NCBI GenBank assembly: GCA_050084515.1
Contig: CM114275.1
Coordinates: 1,984,001-2,048,000, forward strand
Origin: Blasia pusilla
Taxonomy: Eukaryota > Marchantiophyta > Marchantiopsida > Blasiales
Length of the DNA stretch: 64,000 nt
Reading direction: 5' to 3'
The notes under the pieces are model-generated. The model saw only the letters and a list, made by a program, of their open reading frames with translations. It was not told where the DNA came from and did no database searches. A program made the position numbers and the translations under genes. Below are positions 1-10,857 of this stretch, one piece after another (the stretch's first letter is position 1; every line of letters begins with the position of its first letter).

Positions 1-1207
1 AGTGCGAAGAACCTGTATCCACGACCAACAACACATCGTGATCAGCAATCTGGGATCTTAGGTATACTAGATTGTGCGTCCTCCTGGTGACCTGAAGGGA
101 CGTCTCGAGATCACCCGCCAACAAATGCTTAGCAGCAAACGCAACCATACTCCCATTTCTAACCTTCGGTTTCGAACACACTTTCGCATGGTGCCCTGGT
201 TCGCCATAGTTGTAGCATATGACCTTGCCATTCCCTAACTTCGAGTGTTGTCCTCCCCCCGGCTTTGCATGAAGTTCCACTCGTTTTGCTGCCATAGTAG
301 ACGACTCTCCTGGATTGTGCAGGCCCTCACTCAAAACTCTTTTGAACGTCTCCTTATTTTTCGACTTCTTCGAAAAAACCTTTTGGCTCAAAGGTTTTTT
401 GGGTTTAGACTTCATTGTCCCCAATCCGCTCCGCTAGCATTAGAAGATCCGCGCAGATATCTGGCGACGTCAACATTCAGTAAAGGGCCTTTTCAACGCT
501 CGGCTTGAGTCCACTAATGAAGAGCCTTCTTCGCGTGCTCATCCATCTTTGGAACAGAAGTCAATTTTGCACTAAACTCCCTCACTTACGCGCTTAAGGA
601 ACCACTCTGCCGCATCCACTCGCATTCCACTGTGTCGCGTAACCCTTGGTACTCGGGAGTGAATCGATCACCAATCAACACCTTAAACTCCTCCCAACTC
701 AGAGGTGACTCGCCGGCCAGATATTCCTCTCGTTGAGCTGCCCACCATTGTAGTGCATGATCCTTTAGGAAAGTAACGGCTACCGTCACCTTGTCCTCCT
801 CAACAGCCCTCTACCCCTCGAAGTACAGTTCCAATTCTATAAGGAAATCCTTCACTGTTCACGAGCGCCCCATCCCAGTGAATGGCGTGGGCAAGTTTGT
901 CTTGCAGAGCTTTTCGCCCGCACCCTGAGTTTGGGTGGCCTCTAACTCTGCAATCCGCTTGATTTGCTGGGACAACTGCTCCACCAAAAACTTCAAGAAG
1001 TCCAACGTCTGACTTGACTCACTCGGTTCCCTGAGCTTGGCCCCGAGGGCCGGCGGAAGGATTCTCCTCTAGAACGTCCTCACGTCTGGCGTTCAGCTCT
1101 TCGGGAGTCTCTGTCTCCTCCATAGCATCACGGTCCGACATTGGTTCCTCTCTCGATTCACGTCACTTGATTCGGCGCTTCTTGGGTTCTTCTCCCTCGA
1201 TCGCCAT
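1..1207 (-). pseudogene. gypsy gag-protease polyprotein, decayed and partial
   Basis: The likely gag start is the ATG near 1207 (reads MAIEGEEPKKRR, then a stop). The best-preserved gag core is at 586-789, with the typical VTFLKDHALQWW stretch and LSWEEFKVLIGDRFTPEYQ of the retrotransposon gag domain. A zinc knuckle at 176-217 reads CYNYGEPGHHAKVC, so the second cysteine of CX2CX4HX4C is replaced by tyrosine. The protease catalytic triplet Asp-Thr-Gly lies at 11-19 in VVDTGSSH, just before the edge. Stops interrupt the frame, so no full polyprotein can be made. Confidence 0.8.
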
Positions 1208-1343
1208 TTTCAAGCCAACTCACTCAGATCTCCTCCTCGTTTCTTGCATCCCTCCTTGAGCGTCTGAGTATAGCTGCTACCTTGAGATTTCCCCAAGCGT
1301 CTGGTTGATCCCACGACCCCCAGTTATCGCTCACCAAGGATTA

Positions 1344-1355
1344 GCTCTGATACCA
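1344..1355 (-). promoter_or_regulatory. primer-binding site, initiator tRNA-Met type
   Basis: On the minus strand this reads TGGTATCAGAGC, the common plant LTR-retrotransposon primer site complementary to the 3' end of initiator tRNA-Met. It lies two bases (AG) downstream of the LTR end. It fixes the direction of the element and the identity of the LTR. Confidence 0.9.
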
Positions 1356-1357
1356 CT

Positions 1358-2362
1358 TGTCACGCCCCTACTCTCCTTGAACGTCAATCTGTATTGTTGC
1401 GGAAGCGTACGTTCAATAGGACACGATCTCATCGCTGATCTGCACCCAAACACGCACTCTCATTAGTCGGGTCTGGGCCAACCAGCGTTCTAACCCACCA
1501 AGTTCTCAACTTGGCGTCTCATTAAGATCCACCTTCCTTACTTCCTAGTTTCCAAAACATGGCAAGTGTTTCAAGACTTGGAACAGATTTCCTGATTAGT
1601 CCAGGAACCTAAAACGGCACTTGTGCGCCTAGCGATCCCAACTGTTCAATGGACCTCGTGTGAGTTCCAAACCGAGACCCAAGTAATTGAGTCGCAGGGT
1701 GAAATCCAAGAATGATGTTTAAAATTGCCTCCATAGACTTGGTTCCGGTTTTCCAACCCAACCCCAAACTCTCGATCCGTTCCCTGCCCTTGAGCCGCCC
1801 CGTGGCGCCCAAAGTGGGGTTCGAGTTCCAAGCACTCTTGGAGACCTTCCCCCTTACTAGTACTTCTGGGCTTCTCCAATAAACCCCCCCTCCCTTTGGA
1901 AAAGGAGGGTCGGGCCCTTCATTGTGGCCCTCAACCCGACTCTACTTACAGTCGATGTGGGTTGTTTCTTAGCGGTTACTTATGCGCTTGCAGAGATCTT
2001 TAGTGCGTTTGAACTGTCTTTCCATAAGTCTTCCAACACACCCTTTTTTGATCCAAATGCATCTTGGCATTAAAAGTTATGGCCATAAATACAGTCCGAA
2101 ACTCTCAAACGCTAGTGGCATCCCAAATCCAGATTCTTGCTTTGGCAACCCACTTTCTAGACTCAACTCCTTTCATGTCTTGCTCCGCATTTGGTCTTGG
2201 TTTCTCAATTGCGACCAAAACATCTGGAACGCGAAGCCTTGCTTGCGTCATGTCTCTTGTCTCTTCTTCGAGACCACTCCAACGCGCAAACCATCTTAGC
2301 GTGAGCCCGCTAATGTTCTGATGTTCCGCTTTGGCACTCGTTTGGTCATGAGGGTCGCCACA
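1358..2362 (-). repeat. 5' LTR of the gypsy element
   Basis: The 1005-bp repeat has TGTGGCGACC at its 5' end and GGGGCGTGACA at its 3' end on the minus strand, giving the usual TG...CA ends. It aligns over its whole length with the solo LTR at 7475-8472, with scattered substitutions and small indels. The primer-binding site starts two bases beyond its 3' end, which identifies it as the 5' LTR. Small ORFs inside it are chance frames. Confidence 0.88.
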
Positions 2363-2884
2363 CAAGCATAGGGAAACTAGCACTAGGACAAATGTCCTTC
2401 CTTCACTTGACTCATCTTGTTGATGAGCTACAGAGTTTCTGTTCTCAAGAGTCGACACCTACCATCAAGAAATTGATCATTTTTTGACGAAAACTCCTTT
2501 GAAATGGGCACACCCCTTGAACGGTGCATGGGGTTTGCCGAGGAGGTGGTGGTAGATCTCCTCATTGCAAATTTTCCGTCTCGGTTTCGCTTGTGGGACA
2601 ACAATTTTTTCTGATATTGTCCCATACTAGAATGTCTCACTATCGTATGACCAGATTGCTCTGTTGTTTTCTTTTGCCGACGCGTATCTCAATAAGAGGG
2701 TTTGTTTCTTGGTCCTTACTGGAGGGAGCAAGAACGAGCTCTTAAACCTTCAATGTGTCAAGAGGTCTCTGAAGTGGAGGATGGTGCAATCATGGGTCAT
2801 TAAAAATGAGTACCCACTTAGATGAGCGATGACTTAAGTCCGGGTAAGTGCACTTTTTCAACGAATTGAGTTTGTATAAAAATA
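2363..2884. other. no recognisable gene
   Basis: This 520-bp stretch between the gypsy LTR and the palindromic repeat cluster has only short overlapping ORFs on both strands and no motif I recognise. The five bases after the LTR (CAAGC) would be the target duplication, but the other end of the element is outside the window. Confidence 0.4.
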
Positions 2885-3480
2885 CAACCCGTCGAACTCC
2901 GACGGGTTGCATCTCTACATGCAATCCGTCGGATCCCAACACCTTGCAAATTCATCTTAGGAACTTTCCTTTTGCACTTGTGTCTATGGTGATACAATCC
3001 GTCTCAAAGCGACGGGTTGCAAATTCACCAACTTGTCTCCATTGATTGCAACCCGTCAGAACTAGACGGTTTGCAAGTAGCATTGCTTTTCCACATGTTT
3101 CGGGAGTGATGCAACCCTTCTGAAAATGACGGGTTGCTCTCATATTAGGAACTTATCAACTCTAAACAATTGTATTCAATTGTAAGCCAACCATCAGACT
3201 CCGACAGGTGGAGGTTCTGCCCGACAAAATGAGCAACCTGTCGGCTCTTGGCGGGTTGCTTATAGCCAACAGATCCACTTGGAGTTGTAAAATAACCCAT
3301 CGGACTCTAACAGGTTGTTGTTCTGTCAGGCCTATAGGCCAAGTTTGGACGGGTTCGTAATCACTATGGATTAGAAGGACAGGTTGAAAAGCAACCCGTT
3401 GGACTCCGACAGGTTGCTCTTATGCCTAGCCAAATGAGCAATCCGTCCGATCCCGACGGGTTGCATATTGTATAAGTTTA
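2885..3480. repeat. cluster of short palindromic (hairpin) repeats
   Basis: About ten degenerate copies of a roughly 27-bp palindrome are spread over 600 bp. Each consists of arm GCAACCCGTCGG, a short centre such as ACT, and the complementary arm CCGACGGGTTGC. Well-formed copies begin near 2888, 3394 and 3441; others have one decayed arm (around 2920, 3000, 3050, 3110, 3235, 3295). Further copies lie at 4540-4620 and weaker ones at 4740-4815, on the far side of the broken ORF at 3551-4433. Spacer sequences are unrelated, so this is a dispersed hairpin family rather than a simple tandem repeat. Confidence 0.8.
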
Positions 3481-3550
3481 TGGAGAGTAGACCAACGGTC
3501 TACTAGCTTCTTCTTTTTGCTGACATTATTTTCCACTTGCTTGTTTACAA

Positions 3551-4433
3551 ATGGACCACTCATTTTTCTACTGCTTTGTAAGGCCCGAGCATAACTTTCA
3601 CGTGTTCCAGATCCCGAATCCAGTGGATCCATCCTCCGATGGGTACAACTTAGATAGTCTCTACAATTCCCCCCCGAGAATTTTCATGCAAGAAGGGACC
3701 CCCTTACTTGAAGGAAGGGAGAAGTCACGTGCCTTGATGCAAACACTCATGGAGCTCTCCTCGAGGCCAGGTGACTTGGTCTTTGACTTAGTGGGCCTAT
3801 CAAGGGCGAGAATTAGAGGCGCCCGACAGAGTGGGAGGAACATTCTACGCCTTGAGGGAAGGCCATAACTTTTTGATCTTTGTAAAGAGGCAAAGGCGGA
3901 TTATGAGAGGCTAGTGGGAGTATACAACTCCCCTCTAAAGCCAACTCCTTGAGTTCCAAAGCCACCATTGATAGTGACATCATCGTCACTTCCTACTATT
4001 CCAAAAATTGGGAGGGTAAAGCCAACAATGATTCTAGAAGAGCTATTGGACGATGACGAGTGAGTTCAAAGATTTATCGGACCCAACTTGATTGAAATGT
4101 TTTGGAGTTGGGATTTAGTGGTTTCCAAGGACGGAGCACATATTGATACTGGATGGGTGTCACCTTGCAGAGCATATAAGATTTATTATCGAGAAAGGCG
4201 TTGGGACTCAAATCATGTTACATGGGAGCGTTATGGTGTACCGGGGGGGGCAAGGCTCTTGAATTCCCCAATATTTACGATCCCGTCTACAATCGGCCAG
4301 AGGAGCCACTTGTATCCTAAGACATTCCTTTTATACAGGAACCTAGGAGAGTTATGAGTAAATTTGTAGATGAAGAGGCTGAACAAATCATAGACTATAT
4401 CAAATGTATATTTCCAAGCTTCCCTCGGATGTA
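3551..4433 (+). pseudogene. decayed ORF with a DNA-methyltransferase-like segment
   Basis: One reading frame runs from about 3551 to 4240, broken only by stops near 3866, 3951 and 4062. It shifts at a run of eight G at about 4241-4248 and continues to a stop near 4433; the whole would be about 290 aa. The part at 3690-3866 (REKSRALMQTLMELSS, then PGDLVFDL, then ARQSGRNILRLEG) has the order of N6/N4-type DNA methyltransferases, where an E-K-P/S helix precedes P-G-D-x-V-x-D-P/L and a G-R-x-x-x-x-x-E strand. The glycine-rich SAM loop is degraded, so it would be inactive. The remainder (for example WYxxxWDSNHVTWERYG-like sequence at 4180-4240) is unrecognised. The methyltransferase reading is an inference; the decayed single frame is directly visible. 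Confidence 0.4.
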
Positions 4434-5349
4434 ATAAAAGACAACAAGTTTTTGAACCATGATGGTTTTTGTAAATTTTTGCTGAATTGTTTTTTGTTCT
4501 TGTCAATTGTGTTGGTCTATCTACTCGATGCTATTTATTTTGCGACCCGTCGGATTGCAACTTGTCATAATATTTTAAACCCCTTTCAAGCAACTTGTCG
4601 GATTCCGACAGGTTGGCTGCTTGAGTGATCCCATTCTTTTCCTATAAGTCCAACTTTTTAGGTATTCTGCCAGGTTTCTTCACTTTTGCCTCGTTTTCCC
4701 ATTATCGTCACACCATTTTTCTCTAACACGTTATTCCAATGACATGTTGGATTCCTACTAGCTGTCGGATTCTCATGTCGGATTCCCAACCAATCGGATT
4801 CTCATGGGTTGCATGGCAAAATGGAATCACTTGTCCAGATCCTTCTTCAAATGGATGTGAAGTTTCCAAAATTTTGGGAGATGGCATGCAAGCCGGGAAG
4901 AACGCTATTGTCGTTTGCTCTTGCTCCCCCATTTTCTTCAAAGTATACTTCTGGAATATCTTATTTTCTGAGAGGTTGCAAGCTTGGTATTGTAATTCCC
5001 TTGCAAAAATGAAATCTTAACTCTCATTTTTCACAATTTATTACCATCATTTTCAATTCATTCTTCGCAACTCCCAACCTCGTTTCCTTCATTGTAGTCT
5101 TGTCGGAATCACAAGTCTATCATGACTGGTTGTTAGATTTTCACGAAGTGTTGGGGATGAGGGTGGCAGTCTTAGATAAAGAGCCCATTGTGGTGCACTT
5201 CTTACTCTTTTTGAAAACTTTCTTTCATTTGAAGTAGGGAAAAAACCAAAAAAATTGAAGAAAGTTTTGAAGGGAGTTTAGGGACTTGGCCCTTTATTTT
5301 TGAGGGAGAATCTCCTCTCTTCCTCTCTTCATCTCCTCTTTTACTCTAT
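4434..5349. other. non-coding, with further palindromic repeats
   Basis: It contains degenerate copies of the ACCCGTCGG/CCGACAGGTTG hairpin family at 4540-4620 and 4740-4815. The rest, including 5040-5349, has no ORF I can support. CT-rich runs near 5310-5345 precede the CACTA fragment. Confidence 0.5.
4540..4815. repeat. outlying copies of the palindromic hairpin family
   Basis: Pieces such as GCGACCCGTCGGATTGCAAC (4540-4560) and CAACTTGTCGGATTCCGACA (4590-4610) are diverged copies of the palindrome clustered at 2885-3480. The copies at 4740-4815 keep mainly the GTCGGATTC part. They place the methyltransferase-like ORF between two groups of the same repeat. Confidence 0.6.
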
Positions 5350-5352
5350 CCT

Positions 5353-5772
5353 TTCAGAATACCAGACCCCCATGGATTTCTCTTGGTGATCCTTCGAAAG
5401 TTAACACCATTAAATTTTGACCCTTTTGTATTTGCAAGTCAGGTAGAACAAGTATTATTCTCTAACGCATACGATTCTTCTACCTGGAAAGTGATCTTGC
5501 AAAAACCAACAAGGTCCATAAGAGTTTATAGAAGTAATGAGGGTGATTCTAGCTACGATAGAATAAACTTTGTAGGTTTAGTTGCACCCACTGACTTAGA
5601 GCCTGTCCACCAAAATATTTCTCTCATGGCTGCTATTACTTTGAGTGATGCTGAAGCTGCTCCAGCATCTCGTTGTTTAACTTTAGAAGATTCACCATCT
5701 TATGAGAATGAGGATAAATCACATGATGGTGCCAATAGTGACTCTAGCGAGTCACATAGTTCTGATGGCTAA
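5353..5772 (+). pseudogene. CACTA transposase C-terminal fragment (DUF4216-like)
   Basis: The open frame contains NFDPFVFASQVEQVLFSN followed by STWKVILQKPTRSIRVY. DUF4216, next to the transposase in plant CACTA elements, has the same D-P-F-V-x-A-S-Q-x-x-Q-V-F/L and W-x-V-V/I-L-x-x-P-x-R pattern. It ends in an acidic serine-rich tail (DGANSDSSESHSSDG) at a TAA near 5770. The catalytic transposase part that should precede it is missing; the sequence upstream of 5350 is not open in this frame. Confidence 0.6.
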
Positions 5773-6217
5773 CATTACACGAGAAAAAATATATCTTGTA
5801 GTTGTTTCACTTGAACCTCTTACAGATTTCAAGTACTAATATTTGTGGTATCGTTTTTTCTTTGTAGGTTCAACTATTGTAGTAGAGGTAGCCTTTGTTG
5901 TATATTGTTTCTTGACTTCTCTACATGTTAATTCTCTTTATAAGTCTTGGAGTCTTGTTTGTTATGATGTTCTATATTGAATTAGGAAAAAACTTTTTGT
6001 ATGTGATTTTAATATATTGTAATCAATAGAATTATTATTTTAATTTCTCAAGTATAGTTGAAGCTACAACTCCTAGAAGTTGTCTCCAACCAAACGTACA
6101 TGAGGATGACATGACATGAGTTTGAATTACAACAGGTGGAGTGGGTTGGAGTGGGAGCGCATGCTGATATATGATCCTAGTACATGCTCGTGTTCTATCT
6201 ACTCATCACATTAGTAC

Positions 6218-6478
6218 ATGCTAGATTTTTTCTATTACAGAGGGGCCATGGATGAAATCGACACATTTGACACTAATGGTAAGGGAGGTCTTGATCCTAA
6301 TAATGGATTGGACGATGGGAGTCCAAATAGTAATTCCACACGATGCTTGACATACAAAGAAACTCATAAGGTACGGTGCAAAGTGGTTAGAGAGCGTCTA
6401 CGCGCTTTGGTGGAAGAGTTGCGGTATAACTCAGGGCTTTATTGTTTCTCATATTTGAGTTTTGATCCACAATCATAA
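6218..6478 (+). pseudogene. short unrecognised ORF, possibly CACTA accessory protein
   Basis: An 86-aa frame contains an Asp/Asn-rich start (DEIDTFDTNGKGGLDPNN) and a basic end (RCKVVRERLRALVEELRY) that could form a helix. I do not recognise the family. Its position after the DUF4216-like fragment on the same strand and the absence of introns or promoter signals suggest a transposon remnant. It could equally be chance. Confidence 0.25.
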
Positions 6479-6799
6479 TAATAGAGTTTGGAATGATATT
6501 GCTACATATATGTTTACCATTTTTTTGAATTTTTATATGAAAATTCTACTTTGTACTATAAAGTGATTGTAGTACTCCTTGTCTTCTATAGGCTAGACGT
6601 TGACTTTTTCACTATAGTGACCAACATGCATAACTTTTTCTCTAAAGGACATAGATATATTTCTTTCAATGATGAAATATGTTAGTGCATGACTTCTTTT
6701 TCGAAGACGTATATTGGGACTACTAAACAAAAAAGGACCCGCAAGACTTCAGAAGGCCACTAGTACATTCTTCCAAAGGTTCATCATACCAAAGCTCGT

Positions 6800-7075
6800 G
6801 TGAGAAATCAAGGTGTCCAAATGGAGGAAAAATTAGGAGATGAAGAAAGTCTAAGTGGCCATGGAGACAACTCTTCGGATCCGAAGTTTGATGTGGAAAT
6901 GGAACCATCGTTCTCTCCAAGTGATATTAAGCCTTTAAATAGGGGGAAATCACCATGCAAGGGAGTGGGGAAAGGCAAGTCTCTGCTCAAAGGAAAATCA
7001 CCAAGGAAAGGAGAGTGCTCATCACTTGGAAAGGTTCATAAGCGCTCCAAGAATAACCAACCTTCGGTGAGATAG
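6800..7075 (+). pseudogene. short lysine-rich ORF, possibly CACTA accessory protein
   Basis: A 91-aa frame has an acidic first half and a basic second half with near-repeats GKSPCKG, GKSLLKG and GKSPRKG, ending in KRSKNN. This composition suggests DNA binding or nuclear targeting, but no family is recognised. The frame may open further upstream, from about 6720, across one stop. It is grouped with the CACTA remnants by strand and position only. Confidence 0.25.
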
Positions 7076-7474
7076 TTTGATACTACTATCTATGTTGTTA
7101 TGCTACAATGTTATATGGTAGATGGACTAATAAAAGAAAATCACTATGGAACTTATAATTACAGAAGATATGATTACGATGGACTTCTTTTGTTCTAGGT
7201 ACTCCTTCCTCAACAACATGGTGTACCTCAATGTCCAGGGAAAATACTTCATCCGAGCTTCACCATGTCGGGAAAATGGCCCCTCCACCCAGGTCACATT
7301 ACATGTCTGCTTGTCCATACTCTTCTCAGTTTTTCAAATTTTGATTGATAATAGGTTCTATTATCTAATATTGGTTTTTGTCCATGGGCATCTGGATCTC
7401 AACCTCCATGGGGATTCGTTCCTCCCTACAGATACTATGGCCTCAATAGACCCTTCTATGGATCCCTCCCTACG

Positions 7475-8472
7475 TGTCGTGCGCCTACTCTCCTTGAACG
7501 TCAATCTCTAGTATTGCGGAAGCGTACGTTCAGTAGGACTCGCTCTCATCGCCAAACTGCACCCAAACGCTTTCACATTAGTCTGGCTTTGGGTCAAGCG
7601 GCCTTCCAATCCACCGAGTCCTCAACTTGGCATCTCATCAAGCTCAGCCTTACTTACTTCCTAGGTTCCCAACATCATTAGTCCAGTCTTGGAATAGACT
7701 TTCTTGTTAGTCCTAGAACCTAAAACGACAACTACGCGCTTAGCGGTTCCAACTCTTCAAAGGACCTCGTGCGAGTTCCTAACCGGTACCCAAGTAATTG
7801 AATCGCGGGTTCGAATCCAATAGGAATCTCTATGAATCACCTCAATAGACTTGGTTCAGGTTTTCAAGCCTAACTCCAAACTCCCGATCCGTTCCATGCC
7901 CTTGAGCCGCCCCATGGCACCCAAAGTGGTATTCAAGTCCCAAACACCCTTGGAGACCTTCCCCCTTACTAGTGCTTTTGGGGATCTCCAAACACCCCCT
8001 ACCTTTGGTGAAGGATGGTCGGGCCCTTCATTATGGCCCTCAACTCGACTCTACTTACAGTCGTTTTCGGGTTGTTTCTCAGCCGCACATTATGCGTTTG
8101 CGGAGATCTTTAATGTGTCTGAACCGACTTTCCATAAGCTTTCCAACGCATCCTTCTTGTCCCAAACGCATTTTGGCGCTAAAAGTTATGGCCATAAATA
8201 CAGTCGAAAACTCTCAAACGCGAGTGGCGTCCCAAATCCGGATTCCTTCCGTTGGCAACCCACTTCCTAGACTTGACTCCTCTCAAGTCTTTATCCGCGT
8301 TTGGTCAAGGTTTCTGAGTCGCAACCACAACATATGAAACGCGAAGCATCCCTTGCGTCTCGTCTCTTGTCTCTTCTTTGAGACCACTCCAACGCGTGAA
8401 CCATCTTGGCGTGACCCCGCTAGTGTTCTGATGTTCCACTTTGGCGCTCGTTTGGTCACGAGGGTCGCGACA
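7475..8472 (-). mobile_element. solo gypsy LTR with 5-bp target duplication
   Basis: This 998-bp copy aligns end to end with the 5' LTR at 1358-2362. There is no primer site or coding sequence on either side. It is flanked by CTACG (7470-7474) and CTACA (8473-8477), a 5-bp target duplication with one substitution. It is therefore a real insertion later reduced to one LTR by LTR-LTR recombination. It has the minus-strand orientation of the element at 1-2362. The frames inside it are shadows. Confidence 0.9.
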
Positions 8473-8477
8473 CTACA

Positions 8478-9037
8478 AGTGTACATCTTGGATCTGATTA
8501 GCATGGCCAAAAAACCATAGATAACACAACCAAGAAAAGAGATTTTGATGGTCATAATGAAGTTGAAGTAGATGCCCGCCTATTTCGTGAGTAAATCTAC
8601 TTGTGCTTTTGTGATTGCGGAAATGAATGAGTAGAGATTCTGTTTTATCAATTTAAAGGTTGGGATTCTACATCTTTCTATATTTATGATGGGCTACTGC
8701 AAATTTTGAAATTTATTACAAAGTTATTTAACCTCTAATGTTGTTCTCTACTTATTGGGTTATTTACAACAAGCTCAAAGGCAAGACAATAGAGGAGGGC
8801 TGAATTGAACTCATGGAAGGCGAGTTCCAAGCATAGTGCTTCTCAAGGGAAGAAGCCAAGGGTGGAGGTAACATATGAGGGGGAGATAGTTTATGGATGC
8901 GAAGGTAAAAACAATTGGCATGATGATTTGGAGGGCCTTGTCTTGCGTGCATCCTGAATGTGTTGAATATGTGGGTTCTTGTGGAAAGAAATATGTCAAA
9001 CATAGGAATGAAGTAGGAGCATCTGATCCTTCTTGAT
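8478..9037. other. no recognisable gene
   Basis: The stretch between the solo LTR and the Transposase_24-like fragment has short overlapping frames only. The plus strand from about 8765 contains broken coding-like sequence that may be the upstream part of the transposon ORF at 9038, but I cannot assign it. Confidence 0.3.
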
Positions 9038-9316
9038 TTGAGCATCCCGGACATTAGTAGACAATCTGAGTATGACAGACACATGGTGAAGAAATCTCTA
9101 AAACAAAAGTGGGAGTATGGGAAATCTAAACTCATTGATAAGTTATTCAAGGGCACAATTTCCAACATTATGAAAGGAGAGAGGTCTCATTTGAAGGCAT
9201 TGTGGGAGCAACTTGGATCCAAGAAAGATACCAATACACCACCGGACGTGGATGATAGAATTTGGGAGTTCTTAAGAGAATATTGGCTATATGAGGCTGG
9301 CCAAAAAAGGGAATGA
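9038..9316 (+). pseudogene. CACTA TNPA-like fragment (Transposase_24-like)
   Basis: A 92-aa frame includes VKKSLKQKWEYGKSKLIDK and, at its end, DDRIWEFLREYWLYEAGQKRE. The W-x-x-L/F-x-x-Y-W-x-x-x-E/A-x-x-x-x-S/E end resembles the plant En/Spm Transposase_24 domain, where a similar W...YW...E block follows a lysine-rich segment. The match is judged by eye. The rest of the protein continues in pieces to about 11135 with introns or decay between. Confidence 0.4.
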
Positions 9317-9982
9317 AGATAAATAGGCCTTAGATGCATCCAAAGAACAAGAATCATACATGAAGAGTTAGATAGAAAGGGATAGTCAATCAAATGGTAA
9401 GCCTTCTCATTCTTGTTTATTGTGTGTTATGATATATGTTATTGCTTTATTTATCTTTGTGTGTATGCCCATTTTTGTGGTTAAGTGGGAAAGCATGGTT
9501 TCAAATTATTACTAAGGTGGTCTGCCATATTTGTGAACTTGTCTATAAAAGAAGGATAAGGGTTCTAGTCCATCCCTTCAAGAGGCGGGCAAGACATTGA
9601 GTGCAAGGCCACAACTTAGTCAACAAACCACATGGATGAAGGTGTTCTATTTTCTCCATCCTACTTTATACTTATACCCCTTGCACTTTCGTCATGCACA
9701 ATTGATACCGCTTGCAATTTCTTCATGTACAATTGATAAATGTGGGTTCTTTTCTATCAGCCTATTTCTGTATGCATTTGACCTCTCTATCAGCATTTTG
9801 AAAATTATGAGGTCAAGATATTATATTGTATTTGAAACCCTATTTTTCTCTATACTCTATATTTTTTTGAATTGGCATGTCTTTCATTAATGAAGGTTTC
9901 CAAAGTTCACCTTGGGGATGGTTGTTTTATCTTTTTTTTCTTCTTTTATATATGCTTGTAGATAACAAGTGTATCATCAACT

Positions 9983-10606
9983 TTGACAACAAGAGTTAAG
10001 TCAATGGATAAGATAAATAAATTGACCAAAGAAGAGCTTGATGCAATCAATTCATCAATGACTTTTATTGATAGAATATTGGCTGAAGTGACATCACGAG
10101 TGATAAAGGATGTTAAAAAATCTCCATCCCTTGATAAATTGGGTACGTCCAATTTTGGTATATTTTCATCAGAGGGTTTAAAACCAAAACCTACCTCTAA
10201 AGATTCTCATATTGTGTGTATATCCAAATCTCCTCTTGTGTCAACTCAAGCAACTTTGGTTACCTGTCTACCAAGTAGTTATGATCTTCATGTTCCCATA
10301 CTCACTCATGCTATTGACAACCTTTATGGAAGCACTACATAGAAAGTATTGATTTTGGAGGTTGACAGTGAATCAAAGTCATATTTCAATGGGGATAAAA
10401 CTAGTGCAAGTGTAAAAGTTTCTACTTCTCTAAAAGTGATTTCAAATAAGATGGATTTGGCAATTAGAGAGAAGATTGATAGTGGAACCACACCACTTCC
10501 GGTCTTCAAGAATGTTCAAAAAAATCCCAAGCCTTGCAGAACGAAAGGAGACAAATATTGGAAGTTTCTTAAATTCAGTGCTTTGCTATGTCATTTCAAT
10601 TCTTGA
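9983..10606 (+). pseudogene. middle part of a TNPA-like protein, two frames split by a stop and a shift
   Basis: Two adjacent open pieces (9983-10342 and 10349-10606) follow the 9038 fragment on the same strand. The first starts after an intron-like T-rich tract with KINKLTKEELDAINSSMT, and both are Ser/Lys rich. A stop near 10340 separates them. They resemble the low-complexity linker of plant CACTA TNPA-like proteins between Transposase_24 and DUF8039, but no domain is diagnostic. Position is the main argument. Confidence 0.35.
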
Positions 10607-10857
10607 TTATTACTTAAGCTCTTTGTGGATGTTGGTTTGTAGTATACCTATACCATTGATTATGAGCCCCTACTTTTGCATTGTAACAAATTTTAAGAGA
10701 GCTCAGCTTCAGATCCAATATTCCTCCAAATGGATGGAGTTTTACAAAGGTACAAGACTTTAAATATAACTCGGCTTTGTGATTCGGTATATTGTGATTG
10801 TTTTGAAGACATGGGCAGATATTAAATATGTCTTGTATTGTTTGTTGGTATTTGCAT

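Larger units (their letters stand above)
1..2362 (-). mobile_element. Ty3/gypsy LTR retrotransposon, 5' part, cut by the window edge
   Basis: The element reads right to left. In order there are a 1005-bp LTR (1358-2362), a primer-binding site matching plant initiator tRNA-Met, a decayed gag, a zinc knuckle and the start of an aspartic protease. The rest of pol and the 3' LTR lie beyond position 1. The same LTR occurs as a solo copy at 7475-8472 and as an opposite-strand relic at 53032-53500, so the family has been active several times in this neighbourhood. Stops and frame changes in gag suggest this copy is dead. Superfamily assignment rests on the gag core, the knuckle-protease order and the LTR type; integrase and reverse transcriptase are not visible here. 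Confidence 0.85.

Noticed and set aside
2885-3480. CRISPR-like array
   Set aside because: Repeats are irregularly spaced, palindromic and strongly degenerate, with no cas genes, and the DNA is plant nuclear.
7475-8472. 139-aa and 121-aa ORFs in the solo LTR
   Set aside because: The same DNA in the LTR at 1358-2362 does not keep these frames; they are chance frames in a non-coding LTR.
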